From Thermanaeromonas toyohensis ToBE (GTDB lineage Bacteria; Bacillota; DSM-521; Neomoorellales; Neomoorellaceae): a DNA stretch of 64,000 nt. Below the pieces are notes generated by a model that saw only the letters and a program-made list of their open reading frames with translations, made no database searches and was not told the origin of the DNA. The position numbers and the translations under genes are program-made. Position 1 is the stretch's first letter, and each line of letters opens with the position of its first letter. The stretch covers positions 3,270,025 through 3,334,024 of the forward strand of contig NZ_LT838272.1 of the NCBI RefSeq assembly GCF_900176005.1. The letters run 5' to 3'. This document shows positions 20,242 through 29,936 of this stretch, in pieces.

Positions 20242-20706
20242 TCACTCCTCTTCCTCTAACCCAACCAACCAGTCCTTTAGGGAAACAGAAATTTGCGTAA
20301 GCCCAATGCCTTTAAGCTTTAAAAGCTCTAAAGCATACGGGTGCACACGATATTCAGTAGCATAATATATATGGCCTATCCCAGCCTGGATGATAAGTTT
20401 CACGCAGTTTAAACAAGGGAAATGCGTAACGTAGAGGCTTGCCCCTTCTGTGGCCACACCAAAACGGGCACATTGGGTCAGGGCATTAGCTTCAGCATGT
20501 ACAGTACGGATACAGTGGCCTTCCTCCATCTTGCAGCCCACATCAGAGCAATGGACCTCGCCAGAGACCGAGCCGTTATACCCTGTAGCTATAATACGCT
20601 TGTCCCTGGTGATAACGCACCCTACCTTAAGCCGCAAGCAAGTAGAACGGGAGGCCAGCAATTTAGCCTGGGCCATGAAATACTCGTCCCAAGAAAGACG
20701 CCCCAA
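20242..20706 (-). CDS. Deoxycytidylate deaminase-family protein
   Basis: A zinc-dependent deaminase (dCMP to dUMP) in the ComEB/dCD family. The zinc ligands are H70 in HAEAN and C98/C101 in PCLNC, with E72 as proton shuttle; extra Cys and His around residues 50-66 match the second zinc site of dCMP deaminases. The start is TTG at 20706, where GGGAGGGGGAAGG lies just upstream and the sequence MGRLSWDEYFMAQA begins as in the family. A longer open frame to 20805 adds 33 unlike residues and is rejected. Confidence 0.88.
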   Translation of the reverse strand: MGRLSWDEYFMAQAKLLASRSTCLRLKVGCVITRDKRIIATGYNGSVSGEVHCSDVGCKMEEGHCIRTVHAEANALTQCARFGVATEGASLYVTHFPCLNCVKLIIQAGIGHIYYATEYRVHPYALELLKLKGIGLTQISVSLKDWLVGLEEEE

Positions 20707-20761
20707 AGTTTTATCCTTCCCCCTCCCGTCACTATACCATAAAACGAGTTTACCATAAAAT

Positions 20762-20822
20762 AAAAAAGGCCCGCAAGGACGGCTCTTAAAGTCCCTGGGC
20801 TTCAAACTAAAGCGATGCGGGC
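20762..20822 (-). terminator. Probable terminator after glyA
   Basis: GCCCGCA (20769-20775) pairs with TGCGGGC (20816-20822) across a 40-base insert that can form its own short helix. On the minus strand it is followed by six T (complement of 20762-20767). Confidence 0.5.
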
Positions 20823-20827
20823 GGGGC

Positions 20828-22078
20828 CTAAGCTAACCCTTCATACAACGGAAACTTCCGGCATAGCTCGTCCACAATTTGGCGGGCCCGTTCTAACTTC
20901 CTTTCCTCCTTCCCATAGGATAAGGCGAGGTCTATAGCCTCGGCTATCTTCTCCATAGTTTCCTCGTCCATACCCCTGGTTGTTACTGCGGCAGTTCCCA
21001 AGCGGATACCGCTAGTAACATGGGGTTTTTGCGGATCAAAGGGGATAGCGTTCTTATTCACAGTAATCCGTACAGAACCTAAAATTTCTTCGGCCTCCCG
21101 GCCCGTCACCCCTTTGTTCCTCAGGTCCACTAGAAGGAGGTGGTTATCTGTACCCCCGGAAACCAGGTTAAACCCGTATCTTTTAAGGGCCTCGGCCAAA
21201 GCCCTGGCATTAGCCACTATCTTCTGTTGATAGTCTTTAAACTCTGGCTCCATGGCCTCTTTGAAGGCCACGGCCTTGGCCGCTATAACGTGCATAAGGG
21301 GCCCACCCTGTATACCCGGAAATACTGCCTTGTCTATAAGTCCAGCATACTCCTTAAAGCAAAGGATAAGTCCCCCACGCGGTCCTCGTAAGGTTTTATG
21401 GGTGGTGCTGGTTACAAAATGAGCATAGGGGACCGGGCTAGGATGTACCCCCGCAGCCACCAACCCTGCAATATGGGCCATATCCACCATAAGAAAAGCC
21501 CCTACCTCATCGGCTATCTCCCGGAACCTAGCGAAGTCGATGATCCGGGGATAAGCACTGGCTCCAGCTATGATAAGTTTAGGACGATGCTGTCGCGCTA
21601 AATTAGCCACCTGATCATAGTCGATATACCCGGTAGAAGGGTCTACCCCGTAAAAAACAAAGTTATAGTATTTCCCCGACAGGCTCACCGGGCTACCATG
21701 GGTTAAGTGGCCGCCGTGGGCCAAATTCATCCCCATTACCGTATCTCCAGGCTTAAGGACAGCTAAATATACCGCAGTATTAGCTTGGCTCCCTGAATGC
21801 GGTTGCACATTGGCATGTTCCGCTCCGAAAAGGGTACAGGCCCGCTCCCGGGCCAGGTTCTCCACTACATCCACCCACTGGCAACCACCATAGTAGCGAC
21901 GGCCAGGATAACCCTCGGCATATTTATTGGTCAAAATACTCCCCATAGCAGATAAGACCGCAGGGCTTACAAAATTCTCCGAAGCTATAAGTTCTAAATG
22001 GGATTGTTGGCGCTTTAACTCTTGGGCAATGGCCTCTGCCACTTCAGGATCATACTCTTCTAACGGTAAAAGGTTCAT
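20828..22078 (-). CDS. glyA: Serine hydroxymethyltransferase
   Basis: A PLP enzyme that converts serine and tetrahydrofolate to glycine and methylene-THF, the link between amino acid and one-carbon metabolism (and, in an acetogen, the folate branch). It has 416 residues. The PLP lysine is K228 in [30 protein letters not shown] and [15 protein letters not shown] are the usual N-terminal motifs. It lies downstream of the rpiB-ywlG fusion, in Bacillus order. Confidence 0.97.
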   Translation of the reverse strand: MNLLPLEEYDPEVAEAIAQELKRQQSHLELIASENFVSPAVLSAMGSILTNKYAEGYPGRRYYGGCQWVDVVENLARERACTLFGAEHANVQPHSGSQANTAVYLAVLKPGDTVMGMNLAHGGHLTHGSPVSLSGKYYNFVFYGVDPSTGYIDYDQVANLARQHRPKLIIAGASAYPRIIDFARFREIADEVGAFLMVDMAHIAGLVAAGVHPSPVPYAHFVTSTTHKTLRGPRGGLILCFKEYAGLIDKAVFPGIQGGPLMHVIAAKAVAFKEAMEPEFKDYQQKIVANARALAEALKRYGFNLVSGGTDNHLLLVDLRNKGVTGREAEEILGSVRITVNKNAIPFDPQKPHVTSGIRLGTAAVTTRGMDEETMEKIAEAIDLALSYGKEERKLERARQIVDELCRKFPLYEGLA

Positions 22079-22153
22079 GATGGTAAAGCCTCCCTTTTCA
22101 CCCTATGCTCCCCCACCCCTCGGCATTAGGCACCCAAGCTGGGAAACTATCCT

Positions 22154-23209
22154 CTAACGGTAAACTGCCCGTTCCCCACCGATCAAAGCTGGCCGGGTAC
22201 GCGCGAAGGTCAAATGAGCAGCTCCAATAGTTTTAACCTCCAAGCGTACAGGCACGGCCACCGGCTTAAGGTGCATACCGATTAAAGTCCCGCCTATATC
22301 CATCCCCGCATGGGCTTGGATGTGGGATACGACTACGGGGCGATGTAACGCCCGGTAAGTAGCCGTAGCCAGCGCTCCGCCAGCTTTAAGGACGGGAACT
22401 ACAGTAACTTCTTCGAGGCCATAAATTTCTGCTGCCTGGGCCTCGACCACCAGAGCCCGGTTTAAATGCTCGCAACACTGGGCAGCTAAGTATACCTGGT
22501 ATTCGCGCGTGGCTTTAAGCAAGCCCCGGACTACCTGTTCTCCTATCTCCAAGGAAGAAGCCGTACCTATTCTCTTCCCCGCTATCTCGCTAGTGCTACA
22601 ACCGACCACCAAAATTTGCCCGGGTTTAAGCCCGGCCACCTTTAAAAATTCCCGCGTCACCTGGGCTACCTGTTCGGTTAAATCTTGTTCATCCAAATCT
22701 TGGAAAGAAAGGCTACCTGGCTCGCACCCGCAAGAAACCTTTTCCGAAGCTAAACGGCCAGCATAGTCCCTTTCTATTTCAGCTATCTTAGCCACCCGGC
22801 GGGCATGGCGACCTCCCAGGAATCCTGCTTTAAGCCAAACAGCCACAATCTCCCGGGCCAGGGCCGGGCCTATAACCCGGCCTCCTAAGGTTAAAATATT
22901 AGCATCGTTATGCTCCCGGGAAGCGCGGGCCGAATAAGTATCGTGACAAAGGGCCGCCCGGATGCCAGGAACTTTGTTGGCGGCAATGGCTACCCCTATC
23001 CCGGTACCGCAACAGAGGATCCCCCTATCAAACTCCCCCCGGGCCACTGCCTCGGCTACTATTCTGGCCTGGTCCGGATAATCTACGGCCTCTGGCGAGT
23101 AGGTACCAAAATCGTAGTAGCTAAAACCCTCTTCTTCCAAGAATTTTTTAATCTCCTCTTTGAGGGAAAAGCCCCCGTGATCGCTAGCCAAAGCAATACG
23201 CAATCTCAC
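22154..23209 (-). CDS. rpiB: RpiB-YwlG fusion: ribose-5-phosphate isomerase B plus UPF0340/TIGR01440 domain
   Basis: One 351-residue frame carries two complete proteins. Residues 1-150 are RpiB ([27 protein letters not shown] with the active-site Cys, [18 protein letters not shown]), which interconverts ribose 5-phosphate and ribulose 5-phosphate. Residues about 175-351 are the UPF0340 protein YwlG ([38 protein letters not shown]), of unknown function. A linker of about 25 residues joins them without a stop. In Bacillus these are separate neighbouring genes before glyA, so the fusion keeps the order. Confidence 0.9.
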   Translation of the reverse strand: MRLRIALASDHGGFSLKEEIKKFLEEEGFSYYDFGTYSPEAVDYPDQARIVAEAVARGEFDRGILCCGTGIGVAIAANKVPGIRAALCHDTYSARASREHNDANILTLGGRVIGPALAREIVAVWLKAGFLGGRHARRVAKIAEIERDYAGRLASEKVSCGCEPGSLSFQDLDEQDLTEQVAQVTREFLKVAGLKPGQILVVGCSTSEIAGKRIGTASSLEIGEQVVRGLLKATREYQVYLAAQCCEHLNRALVVEAQAAEIYGLEEVTVVPVLKAGGALATATYRALHRPVVVSHIQAHAGMDIGGTLIGMHLKPVAVPVRLEVKTIGAAHLTFARTRPALIGGERAVYR

Positions 23210-23401
23210 TTTAAATCACCCGGCAATTATTAAGTATTATTTAATGTTCGACTTAAAGTTAAAAAATCCTCCTGTAACTAAACTTGCGTATAAAATTATT
23301 TCTTATTGCCCCTCTTGCCTTTTGTTCTTTTTCACCCTTCGATTCTAGGGCTCCCTACGGGTTTATCTTGTCTTGGGGGCTTCTTGTGTACTTATAATAC
23401 C

Positions 23402-23890
23402 TTAAAACTCCTTGCTTTCCCTTCCTTCTCCTTGCCCCCAACCTTGCTTAAACTTCTCCAGGGCCTGTCCGATAAGTTCCTTAAGTTCCAGGGCACAAGA
23501 GCGGTAAATCTCTAAAGGCTCTCCTATGGGGTCCCGGATATCCCCTGGCTGGCCTGTAGCATATTCCTTGAGGGTAAATATTTTACCCCTTATCTGGGGA
23601 AAACGGGTCAAAAGAATATCTTTGTGCCTTTCTTCCATGGTAAGGATTAGGTCAGCCTTCTCTACCAATTCGGGGGCTACGCTGCGCGCTTGGTGGTCCT
23701 TCAGATCCACCCCCAATTCTGCTGCTGCCTGGATCGCTTCCCAAGTAGCCGGTGCTCCTGGCCAGGCTGCTACACCGGCTGAAAGGATCTCCACCTGAAG
23801 CCCTCTCTCCTGGGCCAGTTTTTTGCCTAAGCCTTCCGCCATACTACTACGGCATGTGTTTCCGGTGCAGACAAAGAGGATACCAGGCAT
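23402..23890 (-). CDS. ywlE: Low-molecular-weight protein arginine phosphatase
   Basis: A 162-residue LMW phosphatase. The P-loop is CTGNTCRSS at residues 8-16, and the general acid is in RDPIGEPLEIYRSC. The Thr after Asn in the P-loop matches YwlE, where it selects phosphoarginine over phosphotyrosine. It would counteract McsB-type arginine kinases in stress control. Its place between mntP and rpiB follows Bacillus order. Confidence 0.87.
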   Translation of the reverse strand: MPGILFVCTGNTCRSSMAEGLGKKLAQERGLQVEILSAGVAAWPGAPATWEAIQAAAELGVDLKDHQARSVAPELVEKADLILTMEERHKDILLTRFPQIRGKIFTLKEYATGQPGDIRDPIGEPLEIYRSCALELKELIGQALEKFKQGWGQGEGRESKEF

Positions 23891-23910
23891 AGTTCGTCCT
23901 CCCTGCCCTT

Positions 23911-24465
23911 TTAGCCTACTAGCATCTTCAACCCTATAACCACCAATATTACGCCCCCCAGGACTTCCGCCTTTTCGCCGAGCCTGCGCCCTGCCCGGCG
24001 GCCTAGGATAAAACCTAAACCTGTCATGGTACCTGCAATTAATCCCATGAGAAATACGGTAAGGGAAAGGTTTACCTGCAGGGCGCCCAGACCGAACCCC
24101 ACCGTCAAGGAATCAAGACTTACGCTGCCGGCCAGTAAAAAAATCGCCCCTACCCCCTGGGTAACCCCTCCGAAGGGACCCCCAGGTAAGCGTTTTTCCC
24201 CCAGAACTTCACTTAGCATAAGGATACCGAGGGCTGTCAACACGCTAGCCCCTACCACCGCCGCCAATCTCCCCAGGATCCGCCCGACCATGAGGCCCAA
24301 GGAAAAACCGAATAAGGGCATAATTACATGTAATAATCCCACCAAGCCGGATAAAAATAAGGCTGACCGACCTTTAAGGCCCGCCATCCCTAAGCCAGCG
24401 GCCAGGGAAAAAGCATCTGTGCCCAAGGCCATGGCCACTAGCAACACTGCTGCCACACTATCCAT
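23911..24465 (-). CDS. mntP: Putative manganese efflux pump MntP
   Basis: A 184-residue membrane protein with six helices in two similar halves. The motif ALGTDAFSLAAGLGM carries the conserved acidic residue of the first half and SVSLDSLTVGFGLGAL that of the second. It is the YwlD/MntP type that exports Mn(II). The neighbours tsaC and ywlE match Bacillus ywlC-ywlE. Confidence 0.9.
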   Translation of the reverse strand: MDSVAAVLLVAMALGTDAFSLAAGLGMAGLKGRSALFLSGLVGLLHVIMPLFGFSLGLMVGRILGRLAAVVGASVLTALGILMLSEVLGEKRLPGGPFGGVTQGVGAIFLLAGSVSLDSLTVGFGLGALQVNLSLTVFLMGLIAGTMTGLGFILGRRAGRRLGEKAEVLGGVILVVIGLKMLVG

Positions 24466-24477
24466 GTCTTATCCTCC

Positions 24478-25548
24478 CTAGGCCTGGATTACCCGGTAAC
24501 CGGCAGCTTTGCGCAGTCTGTTCATAATGGCCAGGCCTAGCCCCTCTTCGGGAAAGGTTTCTACTAAGATAACCTCCGCCCGCTGCCGGTCGCAGTTGCG
24601 CAGGGCGGCAAAAAGCCGGGCCGCGATTTGAGAAAGATCCTCCCTGCTCCCCAAAACCTCCAGATAATCTGGGCGCGGTTCTTTAAGATAACTGCTTGCT
24701 GTCTCCACTGTAGCCAGTACCGCTACCCGCAAACCCTTCCTTTTAAAGGTTTCTACCATTTCCCGGATACGCCTCACCATACGGGGTAAGTCGCCCGCTA
24801 CAAGGTATACCTCACCCTCTGGGGCGTAATGGGTATACTTCATACCTGGGGCCTTAGGCCGGCTCATCCCCTCTCCGAGCACAGCCGGATCCACAGCCAC
24901 CTCTCCTAAAACTTCCTCTAGCTGCTCCTTAGTGATACCGCCGGGCCGTAGGATAGTAGGGACAGGTGAAGTGAGATCTAAAACAGTAGACTCCACCCCC
25001 ACGTACGTCGGGCCCCCATCCACCACAGCATCTATCTTCCCCCGCAGGTCCCGCAAAACGTGGTGTCCAGTAGTAGGGCTGGGACGTCCAGAAAGGTTAG
25101 CGCTAGGCGCCGCAACAGGTAACCTTGCCGCTTTAATAAGGGCCAAGGCCACGGGGTGAGCTGGCATACGTATAGCTATAGTATTAAGCCCTGCCGTAAC
25201 CTCGGGCGGTACCACCTCACTTTTAGGAAGCACTAAGGTGAGGGGGCCAGGCCAAAACCGTTGGATGAGAAGCAAAGCCTGGGGGGGTAGATGGGTGGTC
25301 AAGGCCTGCAACATGGGAAGGTTAGCCACATGGACTATCAAAGGGTTATCCTGGGGCCTACCCTTAGCCCAAAATATACGTTTAACAGCCCGGCTATCCA
25401 GGGCATTGGCTCCTAACCCGTAGACTGTCTCCGTAGGAAAGGCCACCACTCCCCCACGTTGTAAAATACGAGCCGCTAGCCGGATCTTATGTAACTCTGG
25501 CACCCGGGGATCGATTTTTATATATTTAGTCCTTTTAAGCTTAAGCAC
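24478..25548 (-). CDS. tsaC: Threonylcarbamoyl-AMP synthase (Sua5/YwlC type)
   Basis: Makes threonylcarbamoyl-AMP from threonine, bicarbonate and ATP for the t6A37 tRNA modification. The 356-residue length is the long Sua5 form: a YrdC domain (GGVVAFPTETVYGLGANAL, APSANLSGRPSPTTG) in residues 1-210, a linker, and a C-terminal Sua5 domain. The motif GMKYTHYAPEG marks the linker. It overlaps no neighbour and lies 11 bases after prmC. Confidence 0.94.
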   Translation of the reverse strand: MLKLKRTKYIKIDPRVPELHKIRLAARILQRGGVVAFPTETVYGLGANALDSRAVKRIFWAKGRPQDNPLIVHVANLPMLQALTTHLPPQALLLIQRFWPGPLTLVLPKSEVVPPEVTAGLNTIAIRMPAHPVALALIKAARLPVAAPSANLSGRPSPTTGHHVLRDLRGKIDAVVDGGPTYVGVESTVLDLTSPVPTILRPGGITKEQLEEVLGEVAVDPAVLGEGMSRPKAPGMKYTHYAPEGEVYLVAGDLPRMVRRIREMVETFKRKGLRVAVLATVETASSYLKEPRPDYLEVLGSREDLSQIAARLFAALRNCDRQRAEVILVETFPEEGLGLAIMNRLRKAAGYRVIQA

Positions 25549-25559
25549 CTATTTCACCT

Positions 25560-26498
25560 CTATGTGGATCTTAAGGAGTTTATTCCCCTGGCCAGGCTTT
25601 CTACCCGGCGGGCCAGGAAACATCGGGGCCTTCCCCCGTAATCCTGTATTATCTCGCCCTCAGTAAAGGCTCCGGTAGCCCGGACCAATCCTTTAACCCT
25701 TTCCCCTTGATCCCAGCCTATCTCTAAAGCCAGCCACCCGCCCGGTTTAAGGAGAGCCGCTGCCTGGGGTAGAAGCCGGGCGATTACTTTAAGCCCATTT
25801 TTCCCACCATCAAGAGCCAGGCGCGGCTCATAACCCACTTCCCTGGGTAGTTGTTTCAATTCCTCCGTAGGTATGTAAGGAAGATTAGCCACCACCGCGT
25901 CCAGACGTTCCTTTCTGGCGTGCCGGCCGGCTAAAAGGGGTTCCAGGAGATCTCCCACAAGGAAAAAGATGCGGTCCGCCACCCCTGCCCGCTTAGCATT
26001 TTCCCGGGCTACTTCTAGAGCCTCGGGGCTTATGTCCAGGGCATAAAGAAAGGCCTGGGGTAAATAATAGGCCAGACTTACCGCTATAGCACCACTCCCT
26101 GTACCTACATCGGCTGCTACCCAGGGTTTATCCCGCTCCACCCGGTCTAGCATAGTTTCTACCAAAACCTCAGTATCCCTCCGGGGTATGAGCACCTGGG
26201 GGGTAACTTTAAAGGTGAGGCCCATGAACTCCTGCTGGCCAGTCAAATACTGCAGCGGATAACCTTTAGCCCGTTCCTCCACCATCTTCCAAAAAGTGTC
26301 TTCCGCTTCTCCCAGCAGGGGTTGCTCGGGCCGGGCGAGGACCTGAGCCCGCGTTAACCCGGTAGCGAAGGATAGCAATACTTCTGCCTCCAGGCGCGGC
26401 CGTTCGATCCCCGCCTTCTTAAAGATCTGCGTTGCCCGGGCCAGGGCCTGGGCAAAATTCCTACCCGCCCTGGCTGAGGCACCCAATATAACTTCCAC
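25560..26498 (-). CDS. prmC: Release factor glutamine methyltransferase
   Basis: N5-methylates the glutamine of the GGQ motif in release factors. It has 312 residues with an N-terminal helical domain and a Rossmann methyltransferase (ADVGTGSGAIAVSLAYY). The catalytic motif reads NLPYIP instead of the more common NPPY. The start is GTG at 26498. It lies directly downstream of prfA, its substrate gene, as in most bacteria. Confidence 0.93.
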   Translation of the reverse strand: MEVILGASARAGRNFAQALARATQIFKKAGIERPRLEAEVLLSFATGLTRAQVLARPEQPLLGEAEDTFWKMVEERAKGYPLQYLTGQQEFMGLTFKVTPQVLIPRRDTEVLVETMLDRVERDKPWVAADVGTGSGAIAVSLAYYLPQAFLYALDISPEALEVARENAKRAGVADRIFFLVGDLLEPLLAGRHARKERLDAVVANLPYIPTEELKQLPREVGYEPRLALDGGKNGLKVIARLLPQAAALLKPGGWLALEIGWDQGERVKGLVRATGAFTEGEIIQDYGGRPRCFLARRVESLARGINSLRST

Positions 26499-26591
26499 CC
26501 CACTTTTTGTTGGTATCCTAACTTGTATTGTTTTGGGGATGCTTTATTACTTTAACTTCTGCTTTTAACCCTATTTCTTTAATCTTTAACC

Positions 26592-27659
26592 TTACTCTAA
26601 CTGTTTTAGCCTCTCAGCTTGATCCGAGGCTACCAAAGCATCTATGATTTCATCCAGGTCGCCATCTAAAACCGCATCTAAACGGTGGAGGGTTAAGCCT
26701 ATACGGTGGTCTGTAACTCGGTTCTGGGGGAAATTATAGGTGCGGATGCGCTCGCTACGATCACCTGTACCCACTTGCGAACGGCGAGCAGCTGCTAGCT
26801 CGTTATGCTGCTGTGCCCTAGCCATATCCAAGAGCCGGGCCCGCAGCACCTTTAAGGCCTTCTCCCTGTTCTTAAGCTGAGACCTCTCATCCTGGCAGGT
26901 CACCACCAAGCCCGTGGGCAGATGGGTGATGCGTACCGCGGAATAAGTAGTATTTACCGATTGCCCCCCATGACCGCTAGAGCAGAAAGTATCAATACGG
27001 AGATCTTCAGGCTTTATCTCCACCTCCACTTCTTCTGCTTCGGGTAACACAGCCACTGTAGCCGTGGAGGTGTGGATGCGCCCGCCAGACTCTGTAACTG
27101 GTATCCGCTGCACCCGGTGCACACCGCTCTCGAACTTCAAACGGCTATAAGCTCCCCGCCCTTCTATAGAAAAGACGATTTCTTTGAAGCCCCCCAGCTC
27201 TGTAGGATGGGCATCAACCACTTCTGTACGCCAGCCCTTATTTTCAGCATAACGCTGGTACATGCGGAAAAGATCCGCCGCGAAAAGGGCTGCTTCTTCC
27301 CCACCGGCTCCAGCCCGGATCTCCATGATAATGTTCTTTTCATCATTAGGATCCTTGGGGAGCAACAAAATCTTAAGCCTTTTTTCTAGTTTTTCCTTCT
27401 CTTCCTCTAACCTTTCCATCTCTTCTTTAAGGAGGGCGATGAATTCGCGATCTTGGCTTTCGCCTAGCATTTCGCGCGCTGTAGCTAACTCTTCTTCCAC
27501 CTGGCGGTAGCGCCGGAAGGTAGTTACAATTTCTTCCAACTCAGTATAAGCTTTAGCCGTCTTCTGTAACTGCTGGGGATCCGCCAAAACGACCGGATCC
27601 GTCATAAGCCTTGCCAATTCTTCGTACTTCTCTTCCAGTTCCTTAAGTTTTTCTAGCAT
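26592..27659 (-). CDS. prfA: Peptide chain release factor 1
   Basis: Terminates translation at UAA and UAG. The stop-codon recognition tripeptide is PVT (residues 187-189), and the peptidyl-tRNA hydrolysis motif GGQ is at 231-233 in [17 protein letters not shown] place the start at ATG 27659 ([15 protein letters not shown]), with GGGGAGGTGG just upstream, giving 355 residues. The open frame extends to 27689 without a better signal. It begins 2 bases after the DUF1385 gene ends. Confidence 0.96.
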   Translation of the reverse strand: MLEKLKELEEKYEELARLMTDPVVLADPQQLQKTAKAYTELEEIVTTFRRYRQVEEELATAREMLGESQDREFIALLKEEMERLEEEKEKLEKRLKILLLPKDPNDEKNIIMEIRAGAGGEEAALFAADLFRMYQRYAENKGWRTEVVDAHPTELGGFKEIVFSIEGRGAYSRLKFESGVHRVQRIPVTESGGRIHTSTATVAVLPEAEEVEVEIKPEDLRIDTFCSSGHGGQSVNTTYSAVRITHLPTGLVVTCQDERSQLKNREKALKVLRARLLDMARAQQHNELAAARRSQVGTGDRSERIRTYNFPQNRVTDHRIGLTLHRLDAVLDGDLDEIIDALVASDQAERLKQLE

Positions 27660-27660
27660 T

Positions 27661-28539
27661 TTATACCACCTCCCCTGCGCCAGCCTCATCCTTAGCGGCT
27701 ATAAGGGCCCGCAGGGCCACCTCCAGCATTCCATCATCAGGCTCCCGGGTAGTAAGCCTCTGTAACCATAGCCCTGGGGCTATGACCAGCCGTACTATAG
27801 GGGATTTTAGATTCCGGCTGGCCAGTTTGATTACTTCATAAGCTGACCCGGCCACTAAAGGTAACAGTAAAATACGGGAAACAAGCCGCCACCAGAACCC
27901 GCCTTTACCTAAGAAAGAGAAGAAGAAAATGCTAAACACCAGTACCAGGAGAAGGAAGCTGGTACCGCAACGCGGATGTAAAGTAGAATAAGGCCGTACC
28001 TTCTCCAGGGTAAGCTGTTCTCCTGCCTCTAAAGCATTTATGACTTTATGTTCTGCCCCATGATACTGGAAAACCCGCTGGATATCCCTGACCCGCGATA
28101 TGGCTACTATATAAGCTAAAAATAAGCTTAAGCGCAAGGTCCCCTCTAGCAAATTTTGCCCATAAAGGGGCAGCCAGGGGTGGGCTAACATGGCCACTAC
28201 AGCGGGCATGACTACAAAGAGGCCTATAGCCAGAGCTAAGGCTAAAACCACAGTCAAAACCAAATCCCGGGGTTTAAGCTCTTCCCCCTCCTCTTCCAGC
28301 GCAAGACCAGCCGAAAAGCTTAAATATTTTATACCCAGAACTAGGGATTCCACCAGGGCCACTACACCCCGGAAGAAGGGGAGCTTTAATAACCAATAAC
28401 GCGAGGCCCAAGAGGCAAAGGGCTGGGTTTCTACCAGAATATCCCCTGCCGGCCGCCGTATAGCTACAGCCAGCCGATGGGGCCCTCGCATCATAACCCC
28501 TTCAATAACCGCTTGGCCACCGTATTGTACTTCTGGCAT
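27661..28539 (-). CDS. DUF1385 membrane protein
   Basis: A 292-residue protein with the family signature [19 protein letters not shown] at its start, then three to five transmembrane helices and a central [18 protein letters not shown] motif with conserved His residues that suggest a metal or catalytic site. The function is unknown. It is almost always found beside prfA and rpmE in Clostridia, as here. The start ATG at 28539 (MPEVQYG) is preferred over ATG 28545. Confidence 0.9.
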   Translation of the reverse strand: MPEVQYGGQAVIEGVMMRGPHRLAVAIRRPAGDILVETQPFASWASRYWLLKLPFFRGVVALVESLVLGIKYLSFSAGLALEEEGEELKPRDLVLTVVLALALAIGLFVVMPAVVAMLAHPWLPLYGQNLLEGTLRLSLFLAYIVAISRVRDIQRVFQYHGAEHKVINALEAGEQLTLEKVRPYSTLHPRCGTSFLLLVLVFSIFFFSFLGKGGFWWRLVSRILLLPLVAGSAYEVIKLASRNLKSPIVRLVIAPGLWLQRLTTREPDDGMLEVALRALIAAKDEAGAGEVV

Positions 28540-28592
28540 AAACAAAAGCCTCCATATAAGAAAAAGCAGAGCCCCGGGCTCCGCTTCTCCCC

Positions 28593-28793
28593 TTACTTAC
28601 CATATTTTTGTCTAAACTTTTCTATACGACCCCCACGTTCCACTACCACTTGCCGGGCGCCCGTATAAAAAGGGTGGCAGTTAGAACACACTTCCACCCG
28701 GATCTCCTTCTTAGTGGAGCGGGTTTCAATAACGTTTCCGCAAGCGCATATAATGCGCGCTTTATCGTAAGGGGGATGAATACCGGGCTTCAT
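28593..28793 (-). CDS. rpmE: Ribosomal protein L31, zinc-binding form
   Basis: A 66-residue large-subunit protein. It carries the CxC...CxxC zinc set (CACG and CSNC), so it is the zinc-containing (C+) type that often has a zinc-free partner elsewhere. Family end motif HPFYTG...[13 protein letters not shown] is intact. The start ATG at 28793 is well spaced from GGAGGTG. Two upstream start codons overlap the SD and are less likely. Confidence 0.96.
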   Translation of the reverse strand: MKPGIHPPYDKARIICACGNVIETRSTKKEIRVEVCSNCHPFYTGARQVVVERGGRIEKFRQKYGK

Positions 28794-28877
28794 GAACATC
28801 ACCTCCGGGCAATATAGGGCTCATTTAAGTATAGCATAGAAGACCGGGCCATGCAAATAGCCGCCAAGGCCGCGCAC

Positions 28878-28900
28878 AAAAAAACCGGCCTAAAGGCCGG
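28878..28900 (-). terminator. Intrinsic terminator of the M23 peptidase gene
   Basis: CCGGCC (28885-28890) and GGCCGG (28895-28900) with a 4-base loop, followed on the minus strand by seven T. CTTTTT on the other side means it could also act in reverse. Confidence 0.85.
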
Positions 28901-28917
28901 CGCTTTTTGGAATGGGG

Positions 28918-29814
28918 CTATTTTAGAAAACGTAACGGGTTTACAGGTCGACCTTTCTCCCACACCTCAAAATGCAAGTGGGGACCAGTAGCCCTGCCGC
29001 TACTTCCTACTTTAGCTATTATTTGACCCGCCTCTACATATTCACCCGGCGCCACCAAGTTAACCTCATTATGGGCATAAAGGGTCTTTAAACCTTGCCC
29101 ATGGTCCAAGATAACTGTCCGACCGTATATACCATTCCGCCATCCAGAAAACTCCACTGTCCCCGACCAGGCGGAACGGATAAGGCTACCTGCTTCAGCA
29201 GCGATGTCTATCCCATGGTGGAATTCTTCGTCCCGCCACCCGAAGAAGGAAGTTATGGGGCCTATCACCGGCCAAAGGAAGGAAAACCTGCTCCGGGAAG
29301 CTAGATGGGCCAAATTTCCCCGCGCAGGCTTACGGCCTTCAGGCAAGGTAAGTAAAGTACCTATCTGGAGGGTACGGGGATTGGTTATGCCATTAGCTTC
29401 CATGATCTCTTCCACGGTCAAGCCGAAGGCCTGGGCGATTCCCCATATTGTATCTCCCTTTTCTACTTCGTAGGTCCGTCCCCGCTCGTAGGGTAACACC
29501 AGAAATTGACCAGTAGTGAGGGTAGCTGCCGGATCCAAGTCATTCATAGCCGCCAGGAGTTCAGCATCCAGATGGTACCGCCGGGCTATATTTTGTATAG
29601 TATCCCCCTTCTCTACCTGGTACAGGCGCGTCAACACGTTAACCCGGGAGGCCAGTTCCTCGTACTGGGCAGGCGCCAGGACAGCCGCCACCTGCTGCAA
29701 GTCCTCCACGACGGCCGCCTCGGCCTGGTAACCCTCCCTGCTGGTTCCGGGCAGAAAACCTGCTAAAGCCAAAAAGCCAGCCAGGGCCAGGCCTGCTGCC
29801 CTGCGTATTAACAT
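28918..29814 (-). CDS. M23 metallopeptidase with two LysM domains
   Basis: A secreted wall hydrolase of 298 residues. An N-terminal signal segment (about residues 5-24) is followed by two LysM repeats (VEKGDTIQNIARRYHLD and VEKGDTIWGIAQAFGL, about 68-157) and a LytM/M23 domain (about 190-298) with zinc ligands in HHGIDIA and PHLHFEVW. It should cut peptide bridges in peptidoglycan in division or sporulation. It lies between rho and rpmE with its own terminator. Confidence 0.93.
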   Translation of the reverse strand: MLIRRAAGLALAGFLALAGFLPGTSREGYQAEAAVVEDLQQVAAVLAPAQYEELASRVNVLTRLYQVEKGDTIQNIARRYHLDAELLAAMNDLDPAATLTTGQFLVLPYERGRTYEVEKGDTIWGIAQAFGLTVEEIMEANGITNPRTLQIGTLLTLPEGRKPARGNLAHLASRSRFSFLWPVIGPITSFFGWRDEEFHHGIDIAAEAGSLIRSAWSGTVEFSGWRNGIYGRTVILDHGQGLKTLYAHNEVNLVAPGEYVEAGQIIAKVGSSGRATGPHLHFEVWEKGRPVNPLRFLK

Positions 29815-29936
29815 AACGTTACCATCACCCCTTAACGGAGGAGTTGCTGGTATGTGTTTCCACCAGCTTGCTAATAGTCTAACCTGTACCAGGCAGGATT
29901 ATACTAGGAGCTGGACATATCTTATTATGATTGATT

